A stretch of 64,000 bases of DNA from the NCBI GenBank assembly GCA_014860225.1, contig JACZKE010000009.1, positions 103,506 through 167,505 of the forward strand, in the 5' to 3' direction. The DNA is from Desulfuromonadales bacterium (GTDB lineage Bacteria > Desulfobacterota > Desulfuromonadia > Desulfuromonadales > BM103). The number at the start of each line of letters is the position of its first letter. The stretch's first letter is position 1. Position numbers and translations under genes: made by a program. Of the stretch, positions 15,403 through 23,516 are shown one piece after another. The notes beneath the pieces were generated by a model. That model made no database searches. It saw only the letters and a list, made by a program, of their open reading frames with translations, and was not told where the DNA came from.

Positions 15403-16140
15403 ATGCCTGGTTTGAAAGTTCTGCTGACCCTGATCGGACTGGCGATGCTTGGCGCGGCAGGCTGCTCGCCGCTGCACACCGAGATCGATTTGAGTTACCG
15501 CTGGTCGACGGTATCCGCTGTGACTCTGGAGGCGCCGGCGCAGGATCCCTGGAAGCTGGCACCGGTGATGCGCCAGGAACTGCAGGATCTGGGTTATGTA
15601 CTGACACTGCCGGAATCCGGCACCCCGGACCTGATCGTACGTTTTGACACCCAGGATGCTCGCGACTTAACGCGGGAGGGCTTATTGGTCATCCGACCCA
15701 AAAGCCTGCATGTCCAGTTAGTTGATCCGGGCAGCGATACCTTACTGGCCGTGGCCGACTATTTTATGCGCAGCGATGAAGATCCGGCCACCGGTATGCG
15801 AACGGCCCTCGCCGGCCTTTTTCAGCGCATTCTAAAAGCCGACTCCAGCCCGCCAACGATGGTGCGCAGCCAGAGTCAGGAGCCAATCCCTGCGCAGGAG
15901 AAGAGGCTCGAGAGTGAGTCACCATCTGACAAGGCGACGGCAACGATTTCTCCCGCCGCGGGCAACAATGAGCCAAAATCGACGCAGCCGGGAGCAATAG
16001 CGGATCCGCAGCCAGTGACGGTGCCCGCCATCGGCGATGCCGAGCCGATGGTCCGGCCTTTGAAGCAGTCCCCCTGGGCCCCGCGCTTCAAATCCTGGGG
16101 TTTTGCTGATTGGGGCAAAGCTGATGATGCCGAGCGCTGA
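15403..16140 (+). CDS. DUF4136-like lipoprotein with Pro/Ser-rich tail
   Basis: The ATG at 15403 follows AGGAG by seven bases. The signal ends in GAAGC (lipid-carrying Cys21). Residues about 30-150 (YRWSTVSAVTLEAPAQDPW, VMRQELQDLGYVL, DLIVRFDTQD, RTALAGLFQRIL) resemble the DUF4136 family of small outer-envelope lipoproteins. The last 90 residues are a Pro/Ser/Ala-rich linker ending in WAPRFKSWGFADWGK. Function unknown. It stands alone between a repeat and the arsenic operon. Confidence 0.65.
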   Translation: MPGLKVLLTLIGLAMLGAAGCSPLHTEIDLSYRWSTVSAVTLEAPAQDPWKLAPVMRQELQDLGYVLTLPESGTPDLIVRFDTQDARDLTREGLLVIRPKSLHVQLVDPGSDTLLAVADYFMRSDEDPATGMRTALAGLFQRILKADSSPPTMVRSQSQEPIPAQEKRLESESPSDKATATISPAAGNNEPKSTQPGAIADPQPVTVPAIGDAEPMVRPLKQSPWAPRFKSWGFADWGKADDAER

Positions 16141-16308
16141 CCGGCCTGCACTTGTCGGTCCGGATTGAAGCGTCGTCGTCGATGCCTTGATAGCGTTGCA
16201 CGCTGATCCGAAACAACGGATGCTGGTCGTCGAGAACCTGCTCGGTAATACCGCCAAGTATTTTGCGATCCTGATGCCCGGATCGAAATCTTTACCAGCT
16301 TTTACCCC
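16141..16308. other. Gap with a possible decayed coding fragment
   Basis: Plus-strand bases near 16190-16312 read LHADPKQRMLVVENLLGN followed by TAKYFAILMPGSK and a stop, with an in-frame stop just upstream. The fragment faintly recalls the N-box of histidine-kinase ATPase domains. I see no start codon or ribosome site and regard it as remnant or chance. Confidence 0.2.
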
Positions 16309-16337
16309 TTGACCGTATCCGGATAAGCGGATATGGT
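16309..16337 (+). promoter_or_regulatory. ars promoter with overlapping ArsR operator
   Basis: A -35 TTGACC (16309-16314) and -10 TATGGT (16332-16337) are 17 bases apart. Between them lies a perfect inverted repeat TATCCG-N6-CGGATA (16316-16333), well placed for an ArsR-type repressor to block RNA polymerase. The predicted transcription start coincides with the ATG at 16344. Confidence 0.72.
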
Positions 16338-16343
16338 TCCATT

Positions 16344-16688
16344 ATGCAAAAACAAGCCAGAATATTCAAAGCCCTCTCTGATGGAACCCGCCTGCGTATC
16401 CTGGCGTTGCTGCTGGAAGGTGAATTGTGCGTCTGTGACATTATGGCCGCGCTGGAAATGCCGCAGTCGACCATCTCGCGCCACCTGGCTTACCTGCGCA
16501 ACAGCGGCTGGGTGCAGGACCGCCGCCAGGGTGTCTGGATGTATTATCGCCTCAGTTCCGGCGATCACGTTCTGATTCGCGATATGCTGCCGTTGTTGGC
16601 TATTCATCTGACCAACAGCGACGAGTACGCTGTCGCTCTGCAAAAACTGCGTCATTTTCAAAAAGAGCAGGGTCAACGCACCTGCTGA
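16344..16688 (+). CDS. arsR: ArsR/SmtB family arsenic-responsive repressor
   Basis: The 114-residue winged-helix protein contains ELCVCDI (Cys29, Cys31), the arsenite-binding site in the DNA-recognition region of classical ArsR, followed by MPQSTISRHLAYLRNSGWV. It should repress the operon until arsenite binds. No Shine-Dalgarno sequence precedes the ATG and the predicted transcription start falls on it, so the message may be leaderless. The next two genes are an arsenate reductase and an arsenite exporter, confirming the role. Confidence 0.93.
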   Translation: MQKQARIFKALSDGTRLRILALLLEGELCVCDIMAALEMPQSTISRHLAYLRNSGWVQDRRQGVWMYYRLSSGDHVLIRDMLPLLAIHLTNSDEYAVALQKLRHFQKEQGQRTC

Positions 16689-16739
16689 TTTTTTTGTCTG
16701 AACAACATCTGTTTATGCGGATGGAAAGGAATCGAATTG

Positions 16740-17168
16740 ATGCCAGACAAACCACGAATACTGTTTCTCTGCACCCACAACTCCTGTCGTTCGCAGATGG
16801 CCGAGGGCTTGGTCAACCACTTCCTCGGCGACCACTGCCAAGCGTTCTCCGCCGGCACCGAGACGACCCGGGTCAATCCTCTGGCGGCTCAAGTCATGGC
16901 CGAGATCGGCATAGATCTCACGCACCACCGCTCCAAAACTTTAGACGAGTTTGCCGGCGAAAAGTTCGACTACGTCATCAGCCTGTGTGGTGACGCCAAT
17001 GAGAAGTGCCCGCTGTTCTTTGGTGGTGTCAAGCGGATCCATATGGGATTCGAGGATCCATCAAGGCTGCCCGGCAGTGAAGCGGAAGTACTGCCCGAAT
17101 ATCGCCGGGTGCGGGATGAAATCAAAACAGCGATGCAGTCTTTTTTCACTGAGGAACTGCATATGTAA
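16740..17168 (+). CDS. arsC: Arsenate reductase, thioredoxin-coupled (low-molecular-weight phosphatase type)
   Basis: The ATG at 16740 follows GAAAGGA. The P-loop CTHNSCR (Cys11, CX5R) and the redox pair Cys83 and Cys90 in SLCGDANEKC sit where Cys10, Cys82 and Cys89 sit in the Staphylococcus aureus enzyme. It reduces arsenate to arsenite with thioredoxin as reductant, in the cytoplasm. The product is 142 residues, the usual family length (about 130-140). The arsenite would be exported by the next gene product. Confidence 0.95.
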   Translation: MPDKPRILFLCTHNSCRSQMAEGLVNHFLGDHCQAFSAGTETTRVNPLAAQVMAEIGIDLTHHRSKTLDEFAGEKFDYVISLCGDANEKCPLFFGGVKRIHMGFEDPSRLPGSEAEVLPEYRRVRDEIKTAMQSFFTEELHM

Positions 17169-17245
17169 GAAAAAAAATCACCCCTGCTGGCCCATAGCAA
17201 ATACCACCTGACGCAATGTGTTGCGCCGCTGCAAGGATCTTAACC

Positions 17246-18313
17246 ATGTCTACCCTGACTAAAAAACTCTCGTTTCTCGATCGCTATCTTACTCTGTGGA
17301 TCTTTGTGGCAATGGCGGTGGGAGTCGCCACCGGCTGGCTGATCCCGGGCGTCAAGGATTTCGTCAATATCTTCACCGTTGGCACCACCAACATCCCCAT
17401 CGCCGCAGGCTTGATCCTGATGATGTATCCACCGTTTGCCAAGGTGCGCTACGAGGAGATGCCGGATGTCTTCCGCAACAAAAAGATCCTCGGCCTTTCG
17501 CTGGTCCAGAACTGGGTGATCGGCCCGATCTTGATGTTCATCCTCGCCATCGTATTTTTGCAGGGCTATCCCGAGTACATGGTCGGTCTGATTATGATCG
17601 GCCTGGCGCGCTGCATCGCCATGGTCATTGTCTGGAACGAGCTGGCCGACGGCAACACCGAATACGCCGCCGGTCTGGTGGCCTTCAACAGTATTTTCCA
17701 GGTGCTGTTCTTCAGCGTTTACGCCTGGTTCTTTATCAGCGTGCTGCCGCCGCTGTTCGGTCTTGAGGGTGCGGTGGTCGAGATCACCATCGGCGAGATC
17801 GCGCAAAGCGTCTTCATTTATCTCGGCATCCCGTTCATCGCCGGGGCTCTGACCCGTCTGATCGGCGTCAAGCTTATGGGGCGTGAACGTTATCACGCCG
17901 AGCTGGTGCCGAAGATCAGCCCGATCACCCTGATTGCCCTGCTCTTTACCATCGTCGTCATGTTCAGCCTGAAAGGTGAGCTGATCGTGCAGATTCCCAT
18001 GGATGTCGTGCGTATCGCCATCCCGTTGTTGATCTACTTCGTGGTCATGTTCCTGGTCTCGTTCTACATGGGTAAAAAGGTCGGCGCCGACTACAGCAAG
18101 ACCACCACCCTGGCGTTTACCGCCGCCAGCAACAACTTCGAACTCGCAATCGCGGTGGCCATTGCCGTGTTCGGCATCAACTCCGGTGCCGCCTTTGCCG
18201 CAGTCATCGGACCGCTGGTCGAGGTGCCGGTGATGATCGGTCTGGTGCATGTCGCCTTCTGGTTCCAGAAAAAATATTTTCGACTAGGTGATGCCGAAAC
18301 AGGAAACGTTTAG
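17246..18313 (+). CDS. acr3: ACR3-family arsenite efflux permease
   Basis: The ATG at 17246 follows AAGGAT. The 355-residue protein has about ten membrane helices and the ACR3 signature [18 protein letters not shown] with the essential Cys123. It exports arsenite using the proton motive force. The upstream frame extension to 17216 lacks a ribosome site. The gene closes the arsR-arsC-acr3 operon; a gap of 77 bases after arsC holds no terminator. Confidence 0.95.
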   Translation: MSTLTKKLSFLDRYLTLWIFVAMAVGVATGWLIPGVKDFVNIFTVGTTNIPIAAGLILMMYPPFAKVRYEEMPDVFRNKKILGLSLVQNWVIGPILMFILAIVFLQGYPEYMVGLIMIGLARCIAMVIVWNELADGNTEYAAGLVAFNSIFQVLFFSVYAWFFISVLPPLFGLEGAVVEITIGEIAQSVFIYLGIPFIAGALTRLIGVKLMGRERYHAELVPKISPITLIALLFTIVVMFSLKGELIVQIPMDVVRIAIPLLIYFVVMFLVSFYMGKKVGADYSKTTTLAFTAASNNFELAIAVAIAVFGINSGAAFAAVIGPLVEVPVMIGLVHVAFWFQKKYFRLGDAETGNV

Positions 18314-18400
18314 TTGGTTTCCACCTGGAAACTCCGCACAATCAAATCCGCCGATTGACGCAGAGATTGCGGAAAAGGACCGTTTTCGGACGAAAACTAA
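18307..18400. repeat. Diverged repeat pair, family B copy 3
   Basis: CGGACGAAAACTAA at 18387-18400 is the exact reverse complement of the first 14 bases of the family B unit. A second diverged arm TTTAGTTGGTTTCC begins near 18310. The two arms face each other around about 60 bases, between convergent acr3 and the ABC permease, where they may also act as a weak terminator. Confidence 0.6.
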
Positions 18401-19185
18401 TTTCGCAGGCGATAGCTGCGGGAGATCAGGCTGGCTGCCCAGCAGAACAGGACCAGGGCCATGACCAGGGCGACGCCGAAGGAGATTGGGAAAGGGAGGT
18501 CGCCGACTCCGAGCAGAGCGTAACGGAAGCCATCGATAAGGTAAAAGAGCGGATTGAGGTGCGAGAGTTTGGCCCACAGCGGCGGCAGGATCGAAATCGG
18601 GTAGAAGACCCCGCCCAGATAGATCAGCGGCAGGATGATGAAGTTGGTGTACATCGACAGGGAATCAAAATTATCGGCATGAATTGCTGCGATGATGCCG
18701 AACTGGGCGAAGAGAAAGCTGGCCAGGCAGGCCATGGCGATTGCGGCAAAAGGATGTGCCCAGGGGAGTGTGGCAAACAGGCAGGAGATCAGCCAGACAA
18801 CCAGGCCGACAGCCAGGCCGCGCAACATGGCGGCCAGGGTGTAGGCCATGATGAACTGGGTGGGCGAGACCGGGGTGACCAGCAGGTCGACGATGTTGCC
18901 CAGATAGCGCGACATGAAAAGCGAGGAGGCGACGTTGGAAAAAGAGTTGTTGATGACCCCCATCAGAATCAAGCCGGGAATAACGAACTGTGCATAGCTG
19001 AAACCTTCAATGACGCTGATGCGTTCACCCAGGGTGGCGCCGAAGATAAAGAGATAGAGTGATGCGGTGATGACCGGGGTCACGAGGGTCTGTGAAGCAA
19101 CGCGTAAAAAACGGCGAATTTCTTTCTGCAGCAGCGTATAGAAAGGCAACCAGGCTATAAATTGCGGTTCCTGGTGGCGATTCAT
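18397..19185 (-). CDS. ABC-2 type transporter permease (YadH-like)
   Basis: The 262-residue protein has six hydrophobic segments and the family motif YLGGVFYPISILPPLW with the downstream HLNPLFYLIDGFRYALLG, as in YadH. It forms the membrane part of the exporter with the ATPase encoded immediately upstream, whose stop it overlaps by four bases. The stop codon lies within the edge of a repeat. Substrate unknown. Confidence 0.9.
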   Translation of the reverse strand: MNRHQEPQFIAWLPFYTLLQKEIRRFLRVASQTLVTPVITASLYLFIFGATLGERISVIEGFSYAQFVIPGLILMGVINNSFSNVASSLFMSRYLGNIVDLLVTPVSPTQFIMAYTLAAMLRGLAVGLVVWLISCLFATLPWAHPFAAIAMACLASFLFAQFGIIAAIHADNFDSLSMYTNFIILPLIYLGGVFYPISILPPLWAKLSHLNPLFYLIDGFRYALLGVGDLPFPISFGVALVMALVLFCWAASLISRSYRLRN

Positions 19186-20108
19186 GGTTTTACCCTGCCG
19201 GCCTGGGTCATCTGCAGAAAGATCTCTTCGAGGCTGGCTTTTCTGGTTTCAATGTCGGCGATTGGCAGGTTGATATCGCATAGATGTTTCAGCAACTCGC
19301 CGGTCGATTGGCTCGCCGACAAGGTCAGGCGTAGTGTGGTGCCGGTATCATCGAGTTCCACTGCCTGACAACAGAGATGATCAGGCAACTCCTTGATGGG
19401 TGTTTGCAAGTGGACCAGCATGCTGCGGGTGCCGAGTTCTTTCAGCAGCGTGCTGGTTGTTTCGAGAGCGATCAGGTCGCCGTGGTTCATGATGGCGATG
19501 CGATCACACATCTGTTCAGCTTCTTCCAGGTAATGGGTGGTCAGCAGGATGGTTGTACCCTGCTGATTGATTTCACGGACAAAATCCCAGAGTGTATGGC
19601 GCAGCTCCACATCGACTCCGGCCGTTGGTTCATCGAGAATCAAAAGTCGGGGTTTGTGAATCAACGCTTTGGCAATCATGAAGCGCCGCTTCATGCCACC
19701 GGATAATTTGATCATGACTTTGTGCAGGTGCGGCTTGAGGCCGAGGCGATCAATCAGGCGCTGACGCCAGGCCGCATCATCGCGAACCCCGTAGTATCCG
19801 GCGTGCAAACGCAGGGCCTGATCAATCGTGAAGAAGTTGTCGATAACGATTTCCTGATGCATGACGCCGACCAGGCGACGGGTGATGCGCGAGTCGCTTT
19901 GATTGTCAAAGCCGAAGATTTCTATTGAACCGCTGCCGACACGAGTGACGCCAGCGATCATGTTGATCGTTGTGCTTTTGCCGGCGCCATTGGGACCGAG
20001 AAGACCAAAGATTTCACCAGGTTCAATCGTAAAAGAGAGGTTGTTGACAGCCAATGTGCCGTCGTACTCTTTTGATAGATTCTGTATGGCAAGCGCTGGA
20101 GATGTCAT
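19182..20108 (-). CDS. ABC-2 type transporter ATP-binding protein (YadG-like)
   Basis: Walker A GPNGAGKST (about residues 38-46), signature LSGGMKRR, Walker B LLILDEPTAGVD and the H-loop LLTTHYLEEAE are all present in a 308-residue protein. The C-terminal about 90 residues are the usual YadG extension. First gene of a two-gene minus-strand operon, divergent from the DsbA-like gene. This system is not obviously related to the ABC system at 2539-4259. Confidence 0.93.
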   Translation of the reverse strand: MTSPALAIQNLSKEYDGTLAVNNLSFTIEPGEIFGLLGPNGAGKSTTINMIAGVTRVGSGSIEIFGFDNQSDSRITRRLVGVMHQEIVIDNFFTIDQALRLHAGYYGVRDDAAWRQRLIDRLGLKPHLHKVMIKLSGGMKRRFMIAKALIHKPRLLILDEPTAGVDVELRHTLWDFVREINQQGTTILLTTHYLEEAEQMCDRIAIMNHGDLIALETTSTLLKELGTRSMLVHLQTPIKELPDHLCCQAVELDDTGTTLRLTLSASQSTGELLKHLCDINLPIADIETRKASLEEIFLQMTQAGRVKP

Positions 20109-20270
20109 AGAGGTTTAATTTATGACGCCGCAAAAGCCGAAAGTCAAGGCTTGTCATGAGCCGAGATTGACATGGGATCGGGCAACGGGTAATTATAGGG
20201 AGTGCAGCAGCTCAGGATTATAGCGACGAAGGACGCAGTTCTTCCGGGATTTGGGATTGAGGGGGTAAAT

Positions 20271-21119
20271 ATGATGACAGCAGCACGGCGCATTAGTGTT
20301 TTTCTGCTCGGACTGGTCTTAACGACCAGCCTGGCTTATGCGGAACTGCAAGCGAACCTGGTCAAAAGTCAACCCCTGGACAAGACTCCTCTGGACATTG
20401 CGCAGAGTGTGGCTGATGGGCGCCTGTTCGTGCTCCTTGCAGGGGGTGAGGTTCAGATTCTTTCTGCTGACGGCCAAAAGCAGGAACGCTTCCAGGTCGG
20501 TGATGACATAACCAGCCTGGAAGTTTCGCCAGACGGCCAGATGCTCTACCTCGGCAGCACAAAAAGCAAAGCGCTGCAATTTATCGATCTATCCTACATA
20601 CAAGAGCTGCCGGTGAACAATTCGGCAGTCAAGGGCGCTGAAAACGCACCGGTCACCATGACGGTTTTCGATGATTTCGAGTGTCCTTACTGTGCTCGCC
20701 TGGTACCGACTCTGGAGCAGGTGATGGCAGCCTATCCTCAGCAGGTGCGGCTGGTGTACAAACATTTTCCCTTAAGCATGCACAAATTTGCCAACTCGGC
20801 GGCAATCGCAAGCATTGCGGCCCGCAATCAGGGGAAATTCTGGCCGTTGCACGATGAGCTGTTTGCCAATTACAATAATCTCAACGATATCAAGATCCGG
20901 CAGCTGGCCGAGCGCGTTGGCCTTGATATGAAACGCTTTGATCAGGACATTGCGAACCCGGCCCTGCAACAGGAAGTCGCTGCTGATACACAGTTGGGTA
21001 CCAAGGCCGGCGTCCGCGGTACACCTGCAGTTTATATCAATGGAATGCAACTCAAAGATCGCAGCTTCAATGGCTTCAAGCAGGTAATCGATGCAGAGCT
21101 GCAGAAGGTTTCCAAGTAA
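20271..21119 (+). CDS. Periplasmic DsbA/DsbG-like thiol oxidoreductase with N-terminal propeller-like segment
   Basis: The ATG at 20271 follows GGGGGT; an adjacent ATG is equally possible. After a signal peptide (LAYA) come about 75 residues with propeller-like blades (DGRLFVLLAGGEVQIL and SPDGQMLYLGSTKS), then a thioredoxin fold with CPYC in FDDFECPYCARLVPTLEQV and the cis-proline GTPAVYING. It probably forms or isomerises disulfides, or reduces thiols, in the periplasm. In such a cytochrome-rich genome it may serve heme-site thiols (speculation). The fused propeller-like part is unusual. Confidence 0.82.
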   Translation: MMTAARRISVFLLGLVLTTSLAYAELQANLVKSQPLDKTPLDIAQSVADGRLFVLLAGGEVQILSADGQKQERFQVGDDITSLEVSPDGQMLYLGSTKSKALQFIDLSYIQELPVNNSAVKGAENAPVTMTVFDDFECPYCARLVPTLEQVMAAYPQQVRLVYKHFPLSMHKFANSAAIASIAARNQGKFWPLHDELFANYNNLNDIKIRQLAERVGLDMKRFDQDIANPALQQEVAADTQLGTKAGVRGTPAVYINGMQLKDRSFNGFKQVIDAELQKVSK

Positions 21120-21145
21120 AAACAAGATGATGCTGGGTAAAAGGG

Positions 21146-21177
21146 GCGGGCCTGGTTGTATCTCCAGGTCCGCTTTT
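21146..21177 (+). terminator. Bidirectional intrinsic terminator
   Basis: GCGGGCCTGG (21146-21155) pairs with CCAGGTCCGC (21164-21173, one G-U pair) and is followed by TTTT. On the minus strand the stem is followed by CCTTTTACC, so it may also serve tatC. Confidence 0.8.
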
Positions 21178-21299
21178 CGTTCTTCGACGGTCAGGCTCTA
21201 GTACCCTGTAACCTATAGGATTTTGCAAGGTTGCGCAGGGATTTGCCGGGCTATACAGGCCGAAGCGAAAATCCGGCTCATGGAAAGTCCGAAAGGCGA

Positions 21300-22067
21300 C
21301 TAGTCCGCAGATTCCTCTGCGGCCTCTTGCTCCATAGCAGGGTCGCGGCGTTTGCCGAAAAAGCGGGCGATGATGATGCCGATTTCGTAGAGGATGACAA
21401 ATGGCAGGGCGAGAGCAGCTTGTGAGAAGACATCCGGAGGCGTGAGTATGGCACCGATCACAAAGGCGGCCAGAAGCGCAAACTTACGGTTACGCGCCAG
21501 CATTTTGTGGTCGACAATGCCCATGCGTGCCAGGAAAAAGATCACAACAGGCAACTCGAAGACCAGACCGAAGGCAAGCAGCAGTTTGCTGGAGAGTGAC
21601 AGGTAGGAGCCCATGGAGAGCATGGCACTCAGTTGACCGTCGCCGGTACCGAACTCGATGAGTACCTTGAAAACCATGGGAAATACAAAGCGGAAGCCGA
21701 AAAATGCGCCGGTCGCAAAACAGAGGGTGCTGGCCAGCACAAAAGGAAAGATGTAACGCTTCTCGTTCTTGTAGAGACCCGGTGCGATAAAAGACCAGAT
21801 CTGCCAGAAAATCACAGGCATAGAGATCAACAAACCGGACAACGCACCGATTTTCAAATAGGTAAAGAATGGCTCGGTCGCGGTGATAAAGACCAGTGAC
21901 GTGCCCTCGGGCAAGGCTAGACGAACCGGACCTGCAATCAGGTTAAAGAGCTGCTCGGCATAGGTGTAGCAAGCGAGAAAGGCCACCAGCCAGGCAACAC
22001 CGGAAATAATCAGTTTGCGCCGCAGTTCCTCGAGGTGGGAAGTCAACGGCATCCGGTCATCGCTCAT
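21300..22067 (-). CDS. tatC: Sec-independent protein translocase TatC
   Basis: The 255-residue protein has six membrane helices and the conserved N-terminal HLEELRRKL and mid-region FEPFF-like [11 protein letters not shown] segments that bind twin-arginine signals. It forms the receptor of the Tat pathway with TatB, whose gene overlaps it by 11 bases. A client in this window is the Rieske protein at 12918. The C-terminal tail is acidic ([10 protein letters not shown]). Confidence 0.96.
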   Translation of the reverse strand: MSDDRMPLTSHLEELRRKLIISGVAWLVAFLACYTYAEQLFNLIAGPVRLALPEGTSLVFITATEPFFTYLKIGALSGLLISMPVIFWQIWSFIAPGLYKNEKRYIFPFVLASTLCFATGAFFGFRFVFPMVFKVLIEFGTGDGQLSAMLSMGSYLSLSSKLLLAFGLVFELPVVIFFLARMGIVDHKMLARNRKFALLAAFVIGAILTPPDVFSQAALALPFVILYEIGIIIARFFGKRRDPAMEQEAAEESAD

Positions 22068-22425
22068 CCGGGGCGCCCTCTTTCTTCAGCTCTGCTTCGG
22101 ATGATGCGGTCTTTTCCGCACTGGCCTCCTCGCTGGAGGAGGTGCTGTCGAGGTCAGGTTCTAGCTCAGCAGGAACGGCTTCCGGTGGAGAAGGATGACG
22201 TATGCTGCCGGGTGGTGTGAGCTTGCCAGGTTCTCCCGGTGGTCGCTTGAGATCATGACTGTGGGATTCGTCTGCGAAAGTCTGCTTCAGTTCATCGGTT
22301 GCCCTTTTGAATTCAGAAAGACCGCGACCGAGGGCCTTTGCCAGATCAGGAAGACGCTTAGGGCCGAGGACGATCAGGGCGAGCGCCATTATCAAAAGTA
22401 ATTCGGGAAAGCCGATACCAAACAT
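22057..22425 (-). CDS. tatB: Sec-independent protein translocase TatA/TatB
   Basis: The ATG at 22425 is preferred over an upstream GTG because the family starts [13 protein letters not shown]. One membrane helix, the hinge [17 protein letters not shown] and an amphipathic helix are followed by a long acidic Ser/Glu/Pro tail. The 122-residue length and long tail favour TatB over TatA. It works with TatC encoded downstream. A separate tatA may be elsewhere. Confidence 0.88.
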   Translation of the reverse strand: MFGIGFPELLLIMALALIVLGPKRLPDLAKALGRGLSEFKRATDELKQTFADESHSHDLKRPPGEPGKLTPPGSIRHPSPPEAVPAELEPDLDSTSSSEEASAEKTASSEAELKKEGAPDER

Positions 22426-22522
22426 ATGCGTCACCGTGTTCAGAGTTTAGAAGCCATGAAGTGTGCTGAGAATACCGGCAAATAGAGGTCCTGTCAAGAA
22501 CCCCGGAGTGGGGTATAAGCGT

Positions 22523-22551
22523 TTGACATATCAAGGTTTTTGCTCTAGTAT
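22523..22551 (+). promoter_or_regulatory. Sigma-70 promoter for nadA
   Basis: TTGACA at 22523-22528 and TAGTAT at 22546-22551 are 17 bases apart and lie 33 bases upstream of the nadA ATG. Confidence 0.75.
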
Positions 22552-22584
22552 ACGGCAATCTCCCGGCAAGGAAAAGGTTGTAGC

Positions 22585-23499
22585 ATGAACGAGAACGAGA
22601 TCGTCAGAGAGATTCTCCATCTGGCCGAGCAACGCGATGCCCTGATTCTGGCGCATAATTATCAACGTGATGAAATCCAGGAACTGGCACATATCACTGG
22701 AGATTCCCTCGCTTTGTCGATGGAGGCCGCCCGCACCGACAAGCCGGTGATCGTCTTCTGTGGCGTTCACTTCATGGCGGAAAGTGCCGCCATTCTAGCC
22801 CCGGAAAAGATCGTGCTGCTGCCTCGCCTGGATGCTGGTTGCCCGATGGCGGATATGATTACCGCGGAAGGCTTGCGCGAATTTAAACGTCAGCACCCCG
22901 GTGCGCCGGTCGTGATGTATGTCAATTCAAGCGCCGCCGTCAAGGCAGAGAGTGATATCTGCTGCACGAGCGCCAATGCTGTCAAGGTCGTTGCTTCCCT
23001 TGCTGAACCGGAAGTGATTCTTGCTCCAGATCGCAATTTGGGTCGCTATATTGCCGCCCAGGTCGACAAAGTCTGTCATTTCTGGGACGGCTACTGCCCA
23101 ACTCACGAACGCTTTACCGTTGCCGACGCCAAGGAGGCCAAGGCCGACTACCCTGACGCCCTGTTTATGGCACACCCGGAATGCCCTCCCGAGGTTCTGG
23201 CTCTGGCGGACCATATTTGCTCTACCAGCGGGATGTATACCTTTGCCCGCGAGAATCCGGCCCGGCAGTTCATTGTCGGTACCGAAGCCGGAATCCTCTA
23301 TCGCCTGCGCAAGGAAAACCCCGGCAAAGAGTTCATTCTGCCGACAACAAGGCTGATATGTCCTAATATGAAACTGACTTCTCTAGAAGACGTGCTGCTG
23401 GCTCTACAGACGATGAGTCCTCGGGTGACGGTTCCCGAAGAGGTCAGGATTCCTGCCAAGTTGACCCTGGATCGCATGCTGGCCATCCCGCGTGACTGA
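22585..23499 (+). CDS. nadA: Quinolinate synthase A
   Basis: Condenses iminoaspartate with dihydroxyacetone phosphate to quinolinate for NAD synthesis. The 304-residue protein shows the three pseudo-repeats of the family, starting [19 protein letters not shown] and [20 protein letters not shown], and the cluster-binding cysteines expected of its [4Fe-4S] site (for example in [15 protein letters not shown] and LICPNMK). AAGGAAAAGG precedes the ATG. No nadB or nadC partner lies beside it. Confidence 0.95.
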   Translation: MNENEIVREILHLAEQRDALILAHNYQRDEIQELAHITGDSLALSMEAARTDKPVIVFCGVHFMAESAAILAPEKIVLLPRLDAGCPMADMITAEGLREFKRQHPGAPVVMYVNSSAAVKAESDICCTSANAVKVVASLAEPEVILAPDRNLGRYIAAQVDKVCHFWDGYCPTHERFTVADAKEAKADYPDALFMAHPECPPEVLALADHICSTSGMYTFARENPARQFIVGTEAGILYRLRKENPGKEFILPTTRLICPNMKLTSLEDVLLALQTMSPRVTVPEEVRIPAKLTLDRMLAIPRD

Positions 23500-23516
23500 T
23501 TTCCCCATGATTGTCA

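Noticed and set aside
17240..18250. A 336-codon minus-strand frame opposite acr3
   Set aside because: Extremely His/Asp/Gln-rich antisense of a membrane protein; no start signal.
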